Shown piece after piece: positions 11,046 through 25,595 of a stretch of 64,000 bases of DNA (its first letter is position 1; every line of letters begins with the position of its first letter). The notes under the pieces were generated by a model. It worked only from the letters and a program-made list of their open reading frames with translations, searched no databases and was not told the DNA's origin. The translations under genes and the position numbers were made by a program. The stretch spans positions 2,464,676 to 2,528,675 of the forward strand of contig JAINUF010000027.1 in the NCBI GenBank assembly GCA_029718625.1, read 5' to 3'. Origin of the DNA: Synaphobranchus kaupii. Taxonomy: Eukaryota; Chordata; Actinopteri; Anguilliformes; Synaphobranchidae.

Positions 11046-12868
11046 CATATGATGAAGACGCATGCCTCAAACCAATTTCAGTGTTGTCAAAGACATTATA
11101 GCTCAAATATACAGTTGATTAATTTTTAAATTTTCCATTTGTAAATTTTGAATGAATTTTTCTTCAAATTTAAAATGCAACATTTCAATAGCTTCTGTGA
11201 CATGTGACTAAGATGCCTCAAACCAACTGTAATGTTGTCAGATGCATTCTCCAATTTACAAGCAATGCTTTTTCCAATTTTCCTTTTGTAAATTTTAAAT
11301 AGATTTTTATTCAAAATAAAAGCACTAAAATTTCAATAGCTTCTGTGACATATGATGAAGACGCATGCCTCAAACCAATTTTAGTGTTGTCAAAGATGTT
11401 ATAGCTCAAATACACAGTTGATTAATTTTTAAATTTTCCATTTGTAAATTTTGAATGAATTTTTCTTCAAATTTATAATGCAAACATTTCAATAGCTTCT
11501 GTGACATGTGACTAAGATGCCTCAAACCAACTGTAATGTTGTCAGATACATTCTCCAATTTACAAGCAATGCTTTTTCCAATTTTCCTTTTGTAAATTTT
11601 AAATAGATTTTTATTCAAAATAAAAGCACTAAAATTTCAATAGCTTCTGTGACATATGATGAAGACGCATGCCTCAAACCAATTTTAGTGATGTCAAAGT
11701 CATTATAGCTCAAATATACAGTTGATTAATTTTTAAATTTTCCATTTGTAAATTTTGAATGAATTTTTTTTCAAATTTAAAATGCAAACATTTCAATAGT
11801 TTCTGTGACATGTGACTAAGATGCCTCAGACCAACTGTAATGTTGTCAGATACATTCTCCAATTTACAAGCAATGCTTTTTCCAATTTTCCTTTTGTAAA
11901 TTTTAAATAGATTTTTATTCAAAATAAAAGCACTAAAATTTCAATAGCTTCTGTGACATATGATGAAGACGCATGCCTCAAACCAATTTCAGTGTTGTCA
12001 AAGACATTATAGCTCAAATATACAGTTGATAAATTTTTTAATTTTCCATTTGTAAATTTTGAATGAATTTTTCTTCAAATTTAAAATGCAAACCTTTCAA
12101 TCGCTTCTGTGACATGTGACTAAGATGCCTCAAACCAACTGTAATGTTGTCAGATACATTCTCCAATTTACAAGCAATGCTTTTTCCAATTTTCCTTTTG
12201 TAAATTTTAAATAGATTTTTATTCAAAATAAAAGCACTAAAATTTCAATAGCTTCTGTGACATATGATGAAGACGCATGCCTCAAACCAATTTTAGTGTT
12301 GTCAAAGATGTTATAGCTCAAATACACAGTTGATTAATTTTTAAATTTTCCATTTGTAAATTTTGAATGAATTTTTCTTCAAATTTAAAATGCAAACCTT
12401 TCAATAGCTTCTGTGACATGTGACTAAGATGCCTCAAACCAACTGTAATGTTGTCAGATGCATTCTCCAATTTACAAGCAATGCTTTTTCGAATTTTCCT
12501 TTTGTAAATTTTAAATAGATTTTTATTCAAAATAAAAGCACTAAAATTTCAATAGCTTCTGTGACATATGATGAAGACGCATGCCTCAAACCAATTTTAG
12601 TGTTGTCAAAGTCATTATAGCTCAAATATACAGTTGATTAATTTTTTTAATTTCCGTTTGTAAATTTTAAATGAATTTTTCTTCAAATTTAAAATGCAAA
12701 CCTTTCAATAGCTTCTGTGACATGTGACTAAGATGCCTCAAACCAACTGTACTGTTGTCAGATACATTCTCCAATTTACAAGCAATGCTTTTTCCAATTT
12801 TCCTTTTGTAAATTTTAAATAGATTTTTATTCAAAATAAAAGCACTAAAATTTCAATAGCTTCTGTGA

Positions 12869-15300
12869 CATATGATGAAGACGCATGCCTCAAACCAATT
12901 TTAGTGTTGTCAAAGATGTTATAGCTCAAATACACAGTTGATTAATTTTTATATTTTCCATTTGTAAATTTTGAATGAATTTTTCTTCAAATTTAAAATG
13001 CAAACATTTCAATAGCTTCTGTGACATGTGACTAAGATGCCTCAAACCAACTGTAATGTTGTCAGATGCATTCTCCAATTTACAAGCAATGCTTTTTCCA
13101 ATTTTCCTTTTGTAAATTTTAAATAGATTTTTATTCAAAACAAAAGCATTAAAATTTCAATAGCTTCTGTGACATATGATGAAGACGCATGCCTCAAACC
13201 AATTTTAGTGTTGTCAAAATCATTATAGCTCAAATATACAGTTGATTCATTTTTAAAATTTCCGTTTGTAAATTTTAAATGTATTTTTCTTCAAATTTAA
13301 AATGTAAACATTTCAATAGCTTCTGTGACATGTGACTAAGATGCCTCAAACCAACTGTAATGTTGTCAGATACATTCTCCAATTTACAAGCAATGCTTTT
13401 TCCAATTTTCCTTTTGTAAATTTTAAATAGATTTTTATTCAAAATAAAAGCACTAAAATTTCAATAGCTTCTGTGACATATGATGAAGACGCATGCCTCA
13501 AACCAATTTTAGTGTTGTCAAAGACGTTATAGCTCAAATATACAGTTGATTAATTTTTTAATTTTCCATTTGTAAATTTTGAATGAATTTTTCTTCAAAT
13601 TTAAAATGCAAACATTTCAATAGCTTCTGTGACATGTGACTAAGATGCCTTAAACCAACTGTAATGTTGTTAGATGCATTCTCCAATTTACAAGCAATGC
13701 TTTTTCCAATTTTCCTTTTGTAAATTTTAAATAGATTTTTATTCAAAATAAAAGCACTAAAATTTCAATAGCTTCTGTGACATATGATGAAGACGCATGC
13801 CTCAAACCAATTTTAGTGTTGTCAAAGACGTTATAGCTCAAATATACAGTTGATTAATTTTTTAATTTTCCATTTGTAAATTTTGAATGAATTTTTCTTC
13901 AAATTTAAAATGCAAACATTTCAATAGCTTCTGTGACATGTGACTAAGATGCCTCAAACCAACTGTAATGTTGTCAGATACATTCTCCAATTTACAAGCA
14001 ATGCTTTTTCGAATTTTCCTTTTGTAAATTTTAAATAGATTTTTATTCAAAATAAAAGCACTAAAATTTCAATAGCTTCTGTGACATATGATGAAGACGC
14101 ATGCCTCAAACCAATTTTAGTGTTGTCAAAGACGTTATAGCTCAAATATACAGTTGATTCATTTTTATATTTTCCATTTGTAAATTTTGAATGAATTTTT
14201 CTTCAAATTTAAAATGCAAACATTTCAATAGCTTCTGTGACATGTGACTAAGATGCCTCAAACCAACTGTAATGTTGTCAGATGCATTCTCCAATTTACA
14301 AGCAATGCTTTTTCCAATTTTCCTTTTGTAAATTTTAAATAGATTTTTATTCAAAACAAAAGCATTAAAATTTCAATAGCTTCTGTGACATATGATGAAG
14401 ACGCATGCCTCAAACCAATTTTAGTGTTGTCAAAATCATTATAGCTCAAATATACAGTTGATTCATTTTTAAAATTTCCGTTTGTAAATTTTAAATGTAT
14501 TTTTCTTCAAATTTAAAATGTAAACATTTCAATAGCTTCTGTGACATGTGACTAAGATGCCTCAAACCAACTGTAATGTTGTCAGATACATTCTCCAATT
14601 TACAAGCAATGCTTTTTCCAATTTTCCTTTTGTAAATTTTAAATAGATTTTTATTCAAAATAAAAGCACTAAAATTTCAATAGCTTCTGTGACATATGAT
14701 GAAGACGCATGCCTCAAACCAATTTTAGTGTTGTCAAAGACGTTATAGCTCAAATATACAGTTGATTAATTTTTTAATTTTCCATTTGTAAATTTTGAAT
14801 GAATTTTTCTTCAAATTTAAAATGCAAACATTTCAATAGCTTCTGTGACATGTGACTAAGATGCCTTAAACCAACTGTAATGTTGTTAGATGCATTCTCC
14901 AATTTACAAGCAATGCTTTTTCCAATTTTCCTTTTGTAAATTTTAAATAGATTTTTATTCAAAATAAAAGCACTAAAATTTCAATAGCTTCTGTGACATA
15001 TGATGAAGACGCATGCCTCAAACCAATTTTAGTGTTGTCAAAGACGTTATAGCTCAAATATACAGTTGATTAATTTTTTAATTTTCCATTTGTAAATTTT
15101 GAATGAATTTTTCTTCAAATTTAAAATGCAAACATTTCAATAGCTTCTGTGACATGTGACTAAGATGCCTCAAACCAACTGTAATGTTGTCAGATACATT
15201 CTCCAATTTACAAGCAATGCTTTTTCGAATTTTCCTTTTGTAAATTTTAAATAGATTTTTATTCAAAATAAAAGCACTAAAATTTCAATAGCTTCTGTGA
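12869..15300 (+). repeat. Two tandem copies of a 4-dimer repeat (1216 bp)
   Basis: Dimers starting at 12869, 13173, 13477 and 13781 recur at 14085, 14389, 14693 and 14997. Markers are TTTTATATTTT, AAACAAAAGCATT, CAAAATCATT with GATTCATTTTT, and GCCTTAAACC with GTTAGATGC. The copies differ at the first B: GATGTT and GATTAAT in the first, GACGTT and GATTCAT in the second. Confidence 0.88.
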
Positions 15301-16212
15301 CATATGATGAAGACGCATGCCTCAAACCAATTTTAGTGTTGTCAAAGACGTTATAGCTCAAATATACAGTTGATTCATTTTTAAAATTTCCGTTTGTAAA
15401 TTTTAAATGTATTTTTCTTCAAATTTAAAATGTAAACATTTCAATAGCTTCTGTGACATGTGACTAAGATGCCTCAAACCAACTGTAATGTTGTCAGATA
15501 CATTCTCCAATTTACAAGCAATGCTTTTTCCAATTTTCCTTTTGTAAATTTTAAATAGATTTTTATTCAAAATAAAAGCACTAAAATTTCAATAGCTTCT
15601 GTGACATATGATGAAGACGCATGCCTCAAACCAATTTTAGTGTTGTCAAAGACGTTATAGCTCAAATATACAGTTGATTAATTTTTTAATTTTCCATTTG
15701 TAAATTTTGAATGAATTTTTCTTCAAATTTAAAATGCAAACATTTCAATAGCTTCTGTGACATGTGACTAAGATGCCTCAAACCAACTGTAATGTTGTCA
15801 GATACATTCTCCAATTTACAAGCAATGCTTTTTCGAATTTTCCTTTTGTAAATTTTAAATAGATTTTTATTCAAAATAAAAGCACTAAAATTTCAATAGC
15901 TTCTGTGACATATGATGAAGACGCATGCCTCAAACCAATTTTAGTGTTGTCAAAGACGTTATAGCTCAAATATACAGTTGATTAATTTTTAAATTTTCCA
16001 TTTGTAAATTTTGAATGAATTTTTCTTCAAATTTAAAATGCAAACATTTCAATAGCTTCTGTGACATGTGACTAAGATGCCTCAAACCAACTGTAATGTT
16101 GTCAGATACATTCTCCAATTTACAAGCAATGCTTTTTCGAATTTTCCTTTTGTAAATTTTAAATAGATTTTTATTCAAAATAAAAGCACTAAAATTTCAA
16201 TAGCTTCTGTGA

Positions 16213-18802
16213 CATATGATGAAGACGCATGCCTCAAACCAATTTTAGTGTTGTCAAAGACGTTATAGCTCAAATATACAGTTGATTAATTTTTTAATTT
16301 TCCATTTGTAAATTTTGAATGAATTTTTCTTCAAATTTAAAATGCAAACATTTCAATAGCTTCTGTGACATGTGACTAAGATGCCTCAAACCAACTGTAA
16401 TATTGTGAGATACATTCTCCAATTTACAAGCAATGCTTTTTCGAATTTTCCTTTTGTAAATTTAAAATAGATTTTTATTCAAAATAAAAGCACTAAAATT
16501 TCAATAGCTTCTGTGATATATGATGAAGACGCATGCCTCAAACCAATTTTAGTGTTGTCAAAGACGTTATAGCTCAAATATACAGTTGATTAATTTTAAA
16601 ATTTTCCATTTGTAAATTTTGAATGAATTTTTCTTCAAATTTAAAATGCAAACATTTCAATAGCTTCTGTGACATGTGACTAAGATCCCTCAAACCAACT
16701 GTAATGTTGTCAGATACATTCTCCAATTTACAAGCAATGCTTTTTCAAATTTTCCTTTTGTAAATTTTAAATAGATTTTTATTCAAAATAAAAGCACTAA
16801 AATTTCAATAGCTTCTGTGACATATGATGAAGACGCACGCCTCAAACCAATTTTAGTGTTGTCAAAGACATTATAGCTCAAATATACAGTTGATTAATTT
16901 TTAAATTTTCCATTTGTAAATTTTGAATGAATTTTTCTTCAAATTTAAAATGCAAACATTTAAATAGCTTCTGTGACATGTGACTAAGATGCCTCAAACC
17001 AACTGTAATGTTGTCAGATACATTCTCCAATTTACAAGCAATGCTTTTTCGAATTTTCCTTTTGTAAATTTAAAATAGATTTTTATTCAAAATAAAAGCA
17101 CTAAAATTTCAATAGCTTCTGTGATATATGATGAAGACGCATGCCTCAAACCAATTTTAGTGTTGTCAAAAGACGTTATAGCTCAAATATACAGTTGATT
17201 AATTTTAAAATTTTCCATTTGTAAATTTTCAATGAATTTTTCTTCAAATTTAAAATGCAAACATTTCAATAGCTTCTGTGACATGTGACTAAGATGCCTC
17301 AAACCAACTGTAATGTTGTCAGATACATTCTCCAATTTACAAGCAATGCTTTTTCGAATTTTCCTTTTGTAAATTTTAAATAGATTTTTATTCAAAATAA
17401 AAGCACTAAAATTTCAATAGCTTCTGTGACATATGATGAAGACGCATGCCTCAAACCAATTTTAGTGTTGTCAAAGACGTTATAGCTCAAATATACAGTT
17501 GATTAATTTTTAAATTTTCCATTTGTAAATTTTGAATGAATTTTTCTTCAAATTTAAAATGCAAACATTTCAATAGCTTCTGTGACATGTGACTAAGATG
17601 CCTCAAACCAACTGTAATGTTGTCAGATACATTCTCCAATTTACAAGCAATGCTTTTTCGAATTTTCCTTTTGTAAATTTTAAATAGATTTTTATTCAAA
17701 ATAAAAGCACTAAAATTTCAATAGCTTCTGTGACATATGATGAAGACGCATGCCTCAAACCAATTTTAGTGTTGTCAAAGACGTTATAGCTCAAATATAC
17801 AGTTGATTATTTTTTTAATTTTCCATTTGTAAATTTTGAATGAATTTTTCTTCAAATTTAAAATGCAAACATTTCAATAGCTTCTGTGACATGTGACTAA
17901 GATGCCTCAAACCAACTGTAATATTGTGAGATACATTCTCCAATTTACAAGCAATGCTTTTTCGAATTTTCCTTTTGTAAATTTAAAATAGATTTTTATT
18001 CAAAATAAAAGCACTAAAATTTCAATAGCTTCTGTGATATATGATGAAGACGCATGCCTCAAACCAATTTTAGTGTTGTCAAAGACGTTATAGCTCAAAT
18101 ATACAGTTGATTAATTTTAAAATTTTCCATTTGTAAATTTTGAATGAATTTTTCTTCAAATTTAAAATGCAAACATTTCAATAGCTTCTGTGACATGTGA
18201 CTAAGATCCCTCAAACCAACTGTAATGTTGTCAGATACATTCTCCAATTTACAAGCAATGCTTTTTCAAATTTTCCTTTTGTAAATTTTAAATAGATTTT
18301 TATTCAAAATAAAAGCACTAAAATTTCAATAGCTTCTGTGACATATGATGAAGACGCACGCCTCAAACCAATTTTAGTGTTGTCAAAGACATTATAGCTC
18401 AAATATACAGTTGATTAATTTTTAAATTTTCCATTTGTAAATTTTGAATGAATTTTTCTTCAAATTTAAAATGCAAACATTTAAATAGCTTCTGTGACAT
18501 GTGACTAAGATGCCTCAAACCAACTGTAATGTTGTCAGATACATTCTCCAATTTACAAGCAATGCTTTTTCGAATTTTCCTTTTGTAAATTTAAAATAGA
18601 TTTTTATTCAAAATAAAAGCACTAAAATTTCAATAGCTTCTGTGATATATGATGAAGACGCATGCCTCAAACCAATTTTAGTGTTGTCAAAAGACGTTAT
18701 AGCTCAAATATACAGTTGATTAATTTTAAAATTTTCCATTTGTAAATTTTCAATGAATTTTTCTTCAAATTTAAAATGCAAACATTTCAATAGCTTCTGT
18801 GA
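16213..18802 (+). repeat. 5-dimer repeat (1521 bp), one full and one partial copy
   Basis: A full copy runs 16213-17733 and a second starts at 17734, ending in the B at 18646-18802 before a different A. The order is AATATTGTGAG A, GATATATG B with ATCCC A, GCACGCC B, then a GATATATG B carrying the one-base insertion GTCAAAAGACG. The same series lies at 22554-25143 (offset 6341) and, in single form, near 34975-36494. Confidence 0.88.
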
Positions 18803-18950
18803 CATGTGACTAAGATGCCTCAAACCAACTGTAATGTTGTCAGATGCATTCTCCAATTTACAAGCAATGCTTTTTCCAATTTTCCTTTTGTAAATTTTAA
18901 ATAGATTTTTATTCAAAATAAAAGCACTAAAATTTCAATATCTGCTGTGA

Positions 18951-19383
18951 CATGTGACTAAGATGCCTCAAACCAAATAATTTTGTCAGATACATTACTT
19001 CTCCAATTTACAAGCTATGCTTTTTGCAATTTTCCTTTTGTATATTTTAGAAGATTTATTCTTCGAAATAAACACAATAAAATGTTAATAGTTTCTGTAA
19101 CATGTGACCAAGACACCTCAAACCAAGTTGCCTGTTGTCAGAGACAGGATACCTCAAATCTACAACTGATTATTTTTCAAATTTTGCCTTTGTATATTTT
19201 AAAGGAATTTTTCTTCAAAATAAATACACTAAAATGTCAATAGTTTCTGTGTCATGTGACCAAGATACCTCACAGCAAATTGACTGTTGTCAGAGAGAGT
19301 ATAGCTCAAATGTCCCTCTTATGAATATATATTTTTTATTTTTCTTCAAAATTAAAGCACTAAAATTTAAATAGCTTCTGTGA
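18951..19383 (+). repeat. CDE module 6 (type II)
   Basis: C 18951-19100, D 19101-19252, E 19253-19383. Type II marks are GACTAAGATG, TTTTTGCAAT and TTTAGAAGATT in C, GACCAAGAC at D, AAATGTCCC in E, and an E ending TTTAAATAGC. Unlike type I it follows an A monomer, with TATCTGCTGTGA at the junction. Confidence 0.95.
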
Positions 19384-21512
19384 CATATGATGAAGACGCA
19401 TGCCTCAAACCAATTTCAGTGTTGTCAAAGACATTATAGCTCAAATATACAGTTGATTAATTTTTAAATTTTCCATTTGTAAATTTTGAATGAATTTTTC
19501 TTCAAATTTAAAATGCAACATTTCAATAGCTTCTGTGACATGTGACTAAGATGCCTCAAACCAACTGTAATGTTGTCAGATGCATTCTCCAATTTACAAG
19601 CAATGCTTTTTTCCAATTTTCCTTTTGTAAATTTTAAATAGATTTTTATTCAAAATAAAAGCACTAAAATTTCAATAGCTTCTGTGACATATGATGAAGA
19701 CGCATGCCTCAAACCAATTTTAGTGTTGTCAAAGATGTTATAGCTCAAATACACAGTTGATTAATTTTTAAATTTTCCATTTGTAAATTTTGAATGAATT
19801 TTTCTTCAAATTTATAATGCAAACATTTCAATAGCTTCTGTGACATGTGACTAAGATGCCTCAAACCAACTGTAATGTTGTCAGATACATTCTCCAATTT
19901 ACAAGCAATGCTTTTTCCAATTTTCCTTTTGTAAATTTTAAATAGATTTTTATTCAAAATAAAAGCACTAACATTTCAATAGCTTCTGTGACATATGATG
20001 AAGACGCATGCCTCAAACCAATTTTAGTGATGTCAAAGTCATTATAGCTCAAATATACAGTTGATTAATTTTTAAATTTTCCATTTGTAAATTTTGAATG
20101 AATTTTTTTTCAAATTTAAAATGCAAACATTTCAATAGTTTCTGTGACATGTGACTAAGATGCCTCAGACCAACTGTAATGTTGTCAGATACATTCTCCA
20201 ATTTACAAGCAATGCTTTTTCCAATTTTCCTTTTGTAAATTTTAAATAGATTTTTATTCAAAATAAAAGCACTAAAATTTCAATAGCTTCTGTGACATAT
20301 GATGAAGACGCATGCTTCAAACCAATTTCAGTGTTGTCAAAGACATTATAGCTCAAATATACAGTTGATAATTTTTTTAATTTTCCATTTGTAAATTTTG
20401 AATGAATTTTTCTTCAAATTTAAAATGCAAACCTTTCAATCGCTTCTGTGACATGTGACTAAGATGCCTCAAACCAACTGTAATGTTGTCAGATACATTC
20501 TCCAATTTACAAGCAATGCTTTTTCCAATTTTCCTTTTGTAAATTTTAAATAGATTTTTATTCAAAATAAAAGCACTAAAATTTCAATAGCTTCTGTGAC
20601 ATATGATGAAGACGCATGCCTCAAACCAATTTTAGTGTTGTCAAAGATGTTATAGCTCAAATACACAGTTGATTAATTTTTAAATTTTCCATTTGTAAAT
20701 TTTGAATGAATTTTTCTTCAAATTTAAAATGCAAACATTTAAATAGCTTCTGTGACATGTGACTAAGATGCCTCAAACCAACTGTAATGTTGTCAGATAC
20801 ATTCTCCAATTTACAAGCAATGCTTTTTCGAATTTTCCTTTTGTAAATTTAAAATAGATTTTTATTCAAAATAAAAGCACTAAAATTTCAATAGCTTCTG
20901 TGATATATGATGAAGACGCATGCCTCAAACCAATTTTAGTGTTGTCAAAAGACGTTATAGCTCAAATATACAGTTGATTAATTTTAAAATTTTCCATTTG
21001 TAAATTTTCAATGAATTTTTCTTCAAATTTAAAATGCAAACATTTCAATAGCTTCTGTGACATGTGACTAAGATCCTTCAAACCAACTGTAATGTTGTCA
21101 GATACATTCTCCAATTTACAAGCAATGCTTTTTCAAATTTTCCTTTTGTAAATTTTAAATAGATTTTTATTCAAAATAAAAGCACTAAAATTTCAATAGC
21201 TTCTGTGACATATGGTGAAGACGCACGCCTCAAACCAATTTTAGTGTTGTCAAAGACATTATAGCTCAAATATACAGTTGATTAATTTTTAAATTTTCCA
21301 TTTGTAAATTTTGAATGAATTTTTCTTCAAATTTAAAATGCAAACATTTCAATAGCTTCTGTGACATGTGACTAAGATGCCTCAAACCAACTGTAATGTT
21401 GTCAGATGCATTCTCCAATTTACAAGCAATGCTTTTTCCAATTTTCCTTTTGTAAATTTTAAATAGATTTTTATTCAAAATAAAAGCACTAAAATTTCAA
21501 TATCTGCTGTGA
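19384..21512 (+). repeat. Dimer run after module 6 (7 dimers)
   Basis: Starts with cassette dimers d1-d4: TGCAACATTT with CTTTTTTCC, TATAATG, TGATGTC with CAGACC, and GATAATTTTT with AATCGC. In the B at 20600 it switches from the cassette form (GATGTT, CACAG) to the AAATAG form of the left block. It ends with CATATGGTG B and TATCTGCTG A. The C at 19972 (CACTAACATTT) recurs at 26617. Confidence 0.92.
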
Positions 21513-21945
21513 CATGTGACTAAGATGCCTCAAACCAAATAATTTTGTCAGATACATTACTTCTCCAATTTACAAGCTATGCTTTTTGCAATTTTCCTTT
21601 TGTATATTTTAGAAGATTTATTCTTCGAAATAAACACAATAAAATGTTAATAGTTTCTGTAACATGTGACCAAGACACCTCAAACCAAGTTGCCTGTTGT
21701 CAGAGACAGGATACCTCAAATCTACAACTGATTATTTTTCAAATTTTGCCTTTGTATATTTTAAAGGAATTTTTCTTCAAAATAAATACACTAAAATGTC
21801 AATAGTTTCTGTGTCATGTGACCAAGATACCTCACAGCAAATTGACTGTTGTCAGAGAGAGTATAGCTCAAATGTCCCTCTTATGAATATATATTTTTTA
21901 TTTTTCTTCAAAATTAAAGCACTAAAATTTAAATAGCTTCTGTGA
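21513..21945 (+). repeat. CDE module 7 (type II)
   Basis: C 21513-21662, D 21663-21814, E 21815-21945. Type II after A, 2562 bp from module 6. Confidence 0.95.
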
Positions 21946-24900
21946 CATATGATGAAGACGCATGCCTCAAACCAATTTCAGTGTTGTCAAAGACATTATA
22001 GCTCAAATATACAGTTGATTAATTTTTAAATTTTCCATTTGTAAATTTTGAATGAATTTTTCTTCAAATTTAAAATGCAACATTTCAATAGCTTCTGTGA
22101 CATGTGACTAAGATGCCTCAAACCAACTGTAATGTTGTCAGATGCATTCTCCAATTTACAAGCAATGCTTTTTTCCAATTTTCCTTTTGTAAATTTTAAA
22201 TAGATTTTTATTCAAAATAAAAGCACTAAAATTTCAATAGCTTCTGTGACATATGATGAAGACGCATGCCTCAAACCAATTTTAGTGTTGTCAAAGATGT
22301 TATAGCTCAAATACACAGTTGATTAATTTTTAAATTTTCCATTTGTAAATTTTGAATGAATTTTTCTTCAAATTTATAATGCAAACATTTCAATAGCTTC
22401 TGTGACATGTGACTAAGATGCCTCAAACCAACTGTAATGTTGTCAGATACATTCTCCAATTTACAAGCAATGCTTTTTCCAATTTTCCTTTTGTAAATTT
22501 TAAATAGATTTTTATTCAAAATAAAAGCACTAAAATTTCAATAGCTTCTGTGACATATGATGAAGACGCATGCCTCAAACCAATTTTAGTGTTGTCAAAG
22601 ACGTTATAGCTCAAATATACAGTTGATTAATTTTTTAATTTTCCATTTGTAAATTTTGAATGAATTTTTCTTCAAATTTAAAATGCAAACATTTCAATAG
22701 CTTCTGTGACATGTGACTAAGATGCCTCAAACCAACTGTAATATTGTGAGATACATTCTCCAATTTACAAGCAATGCTTTTTCGAATTTTCCTTTTGTAA
22801 ATTTAAAATAGATTTTTATTCAAAATAAAAGCACTAAAATTTCAATAGCTTCTGTGATATATGATGAAGACGCATGCCTCAAACCAATTTTAGTGTTGTC
22901 AAAGACGTTATAGCTCAAATATACAGTTGATTAATTTTAAAATTTTCCATTTGTAAATTTTGAATGAATTTTTCTTCAAATTTAAAATGCAAACATTTCA
23001 ATAGCTTCTGTGACATGTGACTAAGATCCCTCAAACCAACTGTAATGTTGTCAGATACATTCTCCAATTTACAAGCAATGCTTTTTCAAATTTTCCTTTT
23101 GTAAATTTTAAATAGATTTTTATTCAAAATAAAAGCACTAAAATTTCAATAGCTTCTGTGACATATGATGAAGACGCACGCCTCAAACCAATTTTAGTGT
23201 TGTCAAAGACATTATAGCTCAAATATACAGTTGATTAATTTTTAAATTTTCCATTTGTAAATTTTGAATGAATTTTTCTTCAAATTTAAAATGCAAACAT
23301 TTAAATAGCTTCTGTGACATGTGACTAAGATGCCTCAAACCAACTGTAATGTTGTCAGATACATTCTCCAATTTACAAGCAATGCTTTTTCGAATTTTCC
23401 TTTTGTAAATTTAAAATAGATTTTTATTCAAAATAAAAGCACTAAAATTTCAATAGCTTCTGTGATATATGATGAAGACGCATGCCTCAAACCAATTTTA
23501 GTGTTGTCAAAAGACGTTATAGCTCAAATATACAGTTGATTAATTTTAAAATTTTCCATTTGTAAATTTTCAATGAATTTTTCTTCAAATTTAAAATGCA
23601 AACATTTCAATAGCTTCTGTGACATGTGACTAAGATGCCTCAAACCAACTGTAATGTTGTCAGATACATTCTCCAATTTACAAGCAATGCTTTTTCGAAT
23701 TTTCCTTTTGTAAATTTTAAATAGATTTTTATTCAAAATAAAAGCACTAAAATTTCAATAGCTTCTGTGACATATGATGAAGACGCATGCCTCAAACCAA
23801 TTTTAGTGTTGTCAAAGACGTTATAGCTCAAATATACAGTTGATTAATTTTTAAATTTTCCATTTGTAAATTTTGAATGAATTTTTCTTCAAATTTAAAA
23901 TGCAAACATTTCAATAGCTTCTGTGACATGTGACTAAGATGCCTCAAACCAACTGTAATGTTGTCAGATACATTCTCCAATTTACAAGCAATGCTTTTTC
24001 GAATTTTCCTTTTGTAAATTTTAAATAGATTTTTATTCAAAATAAAAGCACTAAAATTTCAATAGCTTCTGTGACATATGATGAAGACGCATGCCTCAAA
24101 CCAATTTTAGTGTTGTCAAAGACGTTATAGCTCAAATATACAGTTGATTATTTTTTTAATTTTCCATTTGTAAATTTTGAATGAATTTTTCTTCAAATTT
24201 AAAATGCAAACATTTCAATAGCTTCTGTGACATGTGACTAAGATGCCTCAAACCAACTGTAATATTGTGAGATACATTCTCCAATTTACAAGCAATGCTT
24301 TTTCGAATTTTCCTTTTGTAAATTTAAAATAGATTTTTATTCAAAATAAAAGCACTAAAATTTCAATAGCTTCTGTGATATATGATGAAGACGCATGCCT
24401 CAAACCAATTTTAGTGTTGTCAAAGACGTTATAGCTCAAATATACAGTTGATTAATTTTAAAATTTTCCATTTGTAAATTTTGAATGAATTTTTCTTCAA
24501 ATTTAAAATGCAAACATTTCAATAGCTTCTGTGACATGTGACTAAGATCCCTCAAACCAACTGTAATGTTGTCAGATACATTCTCCAATTTACAAGCAAT
24601 GCTTTTTCAAATTTTCCTTTTGTAAATTTTAAATAGATTTTTATTCAAAATAAAAGCACTAAAATTTCAATAGCTTCTGTGACATATGATGAAGACGCAC
24701 GCCTCAAACCAATTTTAGTGTTGTCAAAGACATTATAGCTCAAATATACAGTTGATTAATTTTTAAATTTTCCATTTGTAAATTTTGAATGAATTTTTCT
24801 TCAAATTTAAAATGCAAACATTTAAATAGCTTCTGTGACATGTGACTAAGATGCCTCAAACCAACTGTAATGTTGTCAGATACATTCTCCAATTTACAAG

Positions 24901-25595
24901 CAATGCTTTTTCGAATTTTCCTTTTGTAAATTTAAAATAGATTTTTATTCAAAATAAAAGCACTAAAATTTCAATAGCTTCTGTGATATATGATGAAGAC
25001 GCATGCCTCAAACCAATTTTAGTGTTGTCAAAAGACGTTATAGCTCAAATATACAGTTGATTAATTTTAAAATTTTCCATTTGTAAATTTTCAATGAATT
25101 TTTCTTCAAATTTAAAATGCAAACATTTCAATAGCTTCTGTGACATGTGACTAAGATCCTTCAAACCAACTGTAATGTTGTCAGATACATTCTCCAATTT
25201 ACAAGCAATGCTTTTTCAAATTTTCCTTTTGTAAATTTTAAATAGATTTTTATTCAAAATAAAAGCACTAAAATTTCAATAGCTTCTGTGACATATGGTG
25301 AAGACGCACGCCTCAAACCAATTTTAGTGTTGTCAAAGACATTATAGCTCAAATATACAGTTGATTAATTTTTAAATTTTCCATTTGTAAATTTTGAATG
25401 AATTTTTCTTCAAATTTAAAATGCAAACATTTCAATAGCTTCTGTGACATGTGACTAAGATGCCTCAAACCAACTGTAATGTTGTCAGATGCATTCTCCA
25501 ATTTACAAGCAATGCTTTTTCCAATTTTCCTTTTGTAAATTTTAAATAGATTTTTATTCAAAATAAAAGCACTAAAATTTCAATATCTGCTGTGA
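21946..25595 (+). repeat. Dimer run after module 7 (12 dimers)
   Basis: Cassette dimers d1 and d2 (TGCAACATTT, TATAATG) are followed by one full 5-dimer repeat (22554-24074) and a near-full second copy from 24075. That copy diverges in its last A, which reads ATCCTTC. The run ends with CATATGGTG B and TATCTGCTG A. The two GTCAAAAGACG insertions, CTTTTTTCC and the TGCAACATTT deletion give +2 bp net. Confidence 0.92.

Larger units (their letters stand above)
11046..18950 (+). repeat. Long dimer run (26 dimers, 7905 bp)
   Basis: B starts at 11046 (155 bp, TGCAACATTT), 11349, 11653 and so on, ending with A at 18803-18950. The first part (11046 to about 12.9 kb) is the 8-dimer cassette type: TATAATG B, TGATGTC B with CAGACC A, GATAAAT B with AATCGC, then AAACCTTTC and TTTCCGTTTG dimers. 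The middle is built of GATTCATTTTT and GCCTTAAACC dimers. The last 2.7 kb returns to the dimers of the left block. The final A ends TATCTGCTGTGA and joins C. Indels are -1, +1 and +1. Confidence 0.92.
18803..22553 (+). repeat. Segmental duplicate, copy 1 (offset 6645 bp)
   Basis: About 3.75 kb here matches 25448-29198, covering two CDE modules and the 7-dimer run between them. To the left the copies differ (TTTTCAATGAA against TTTTGAATGAA). To the right copy 1 passes into the 5-dimer repeat while copy 2 continues the cassette with its TGATGTC dimer. Boundaries are accurate only to about one monomer. Confidence 0.85.

Noticed and set aside
12947..12957. TTTTATATTTT matches the yeast replication-origin 11-base pattern
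   Set aside because: Expected by chance in DNA with 72% A+T, and present only in some B subtypes.
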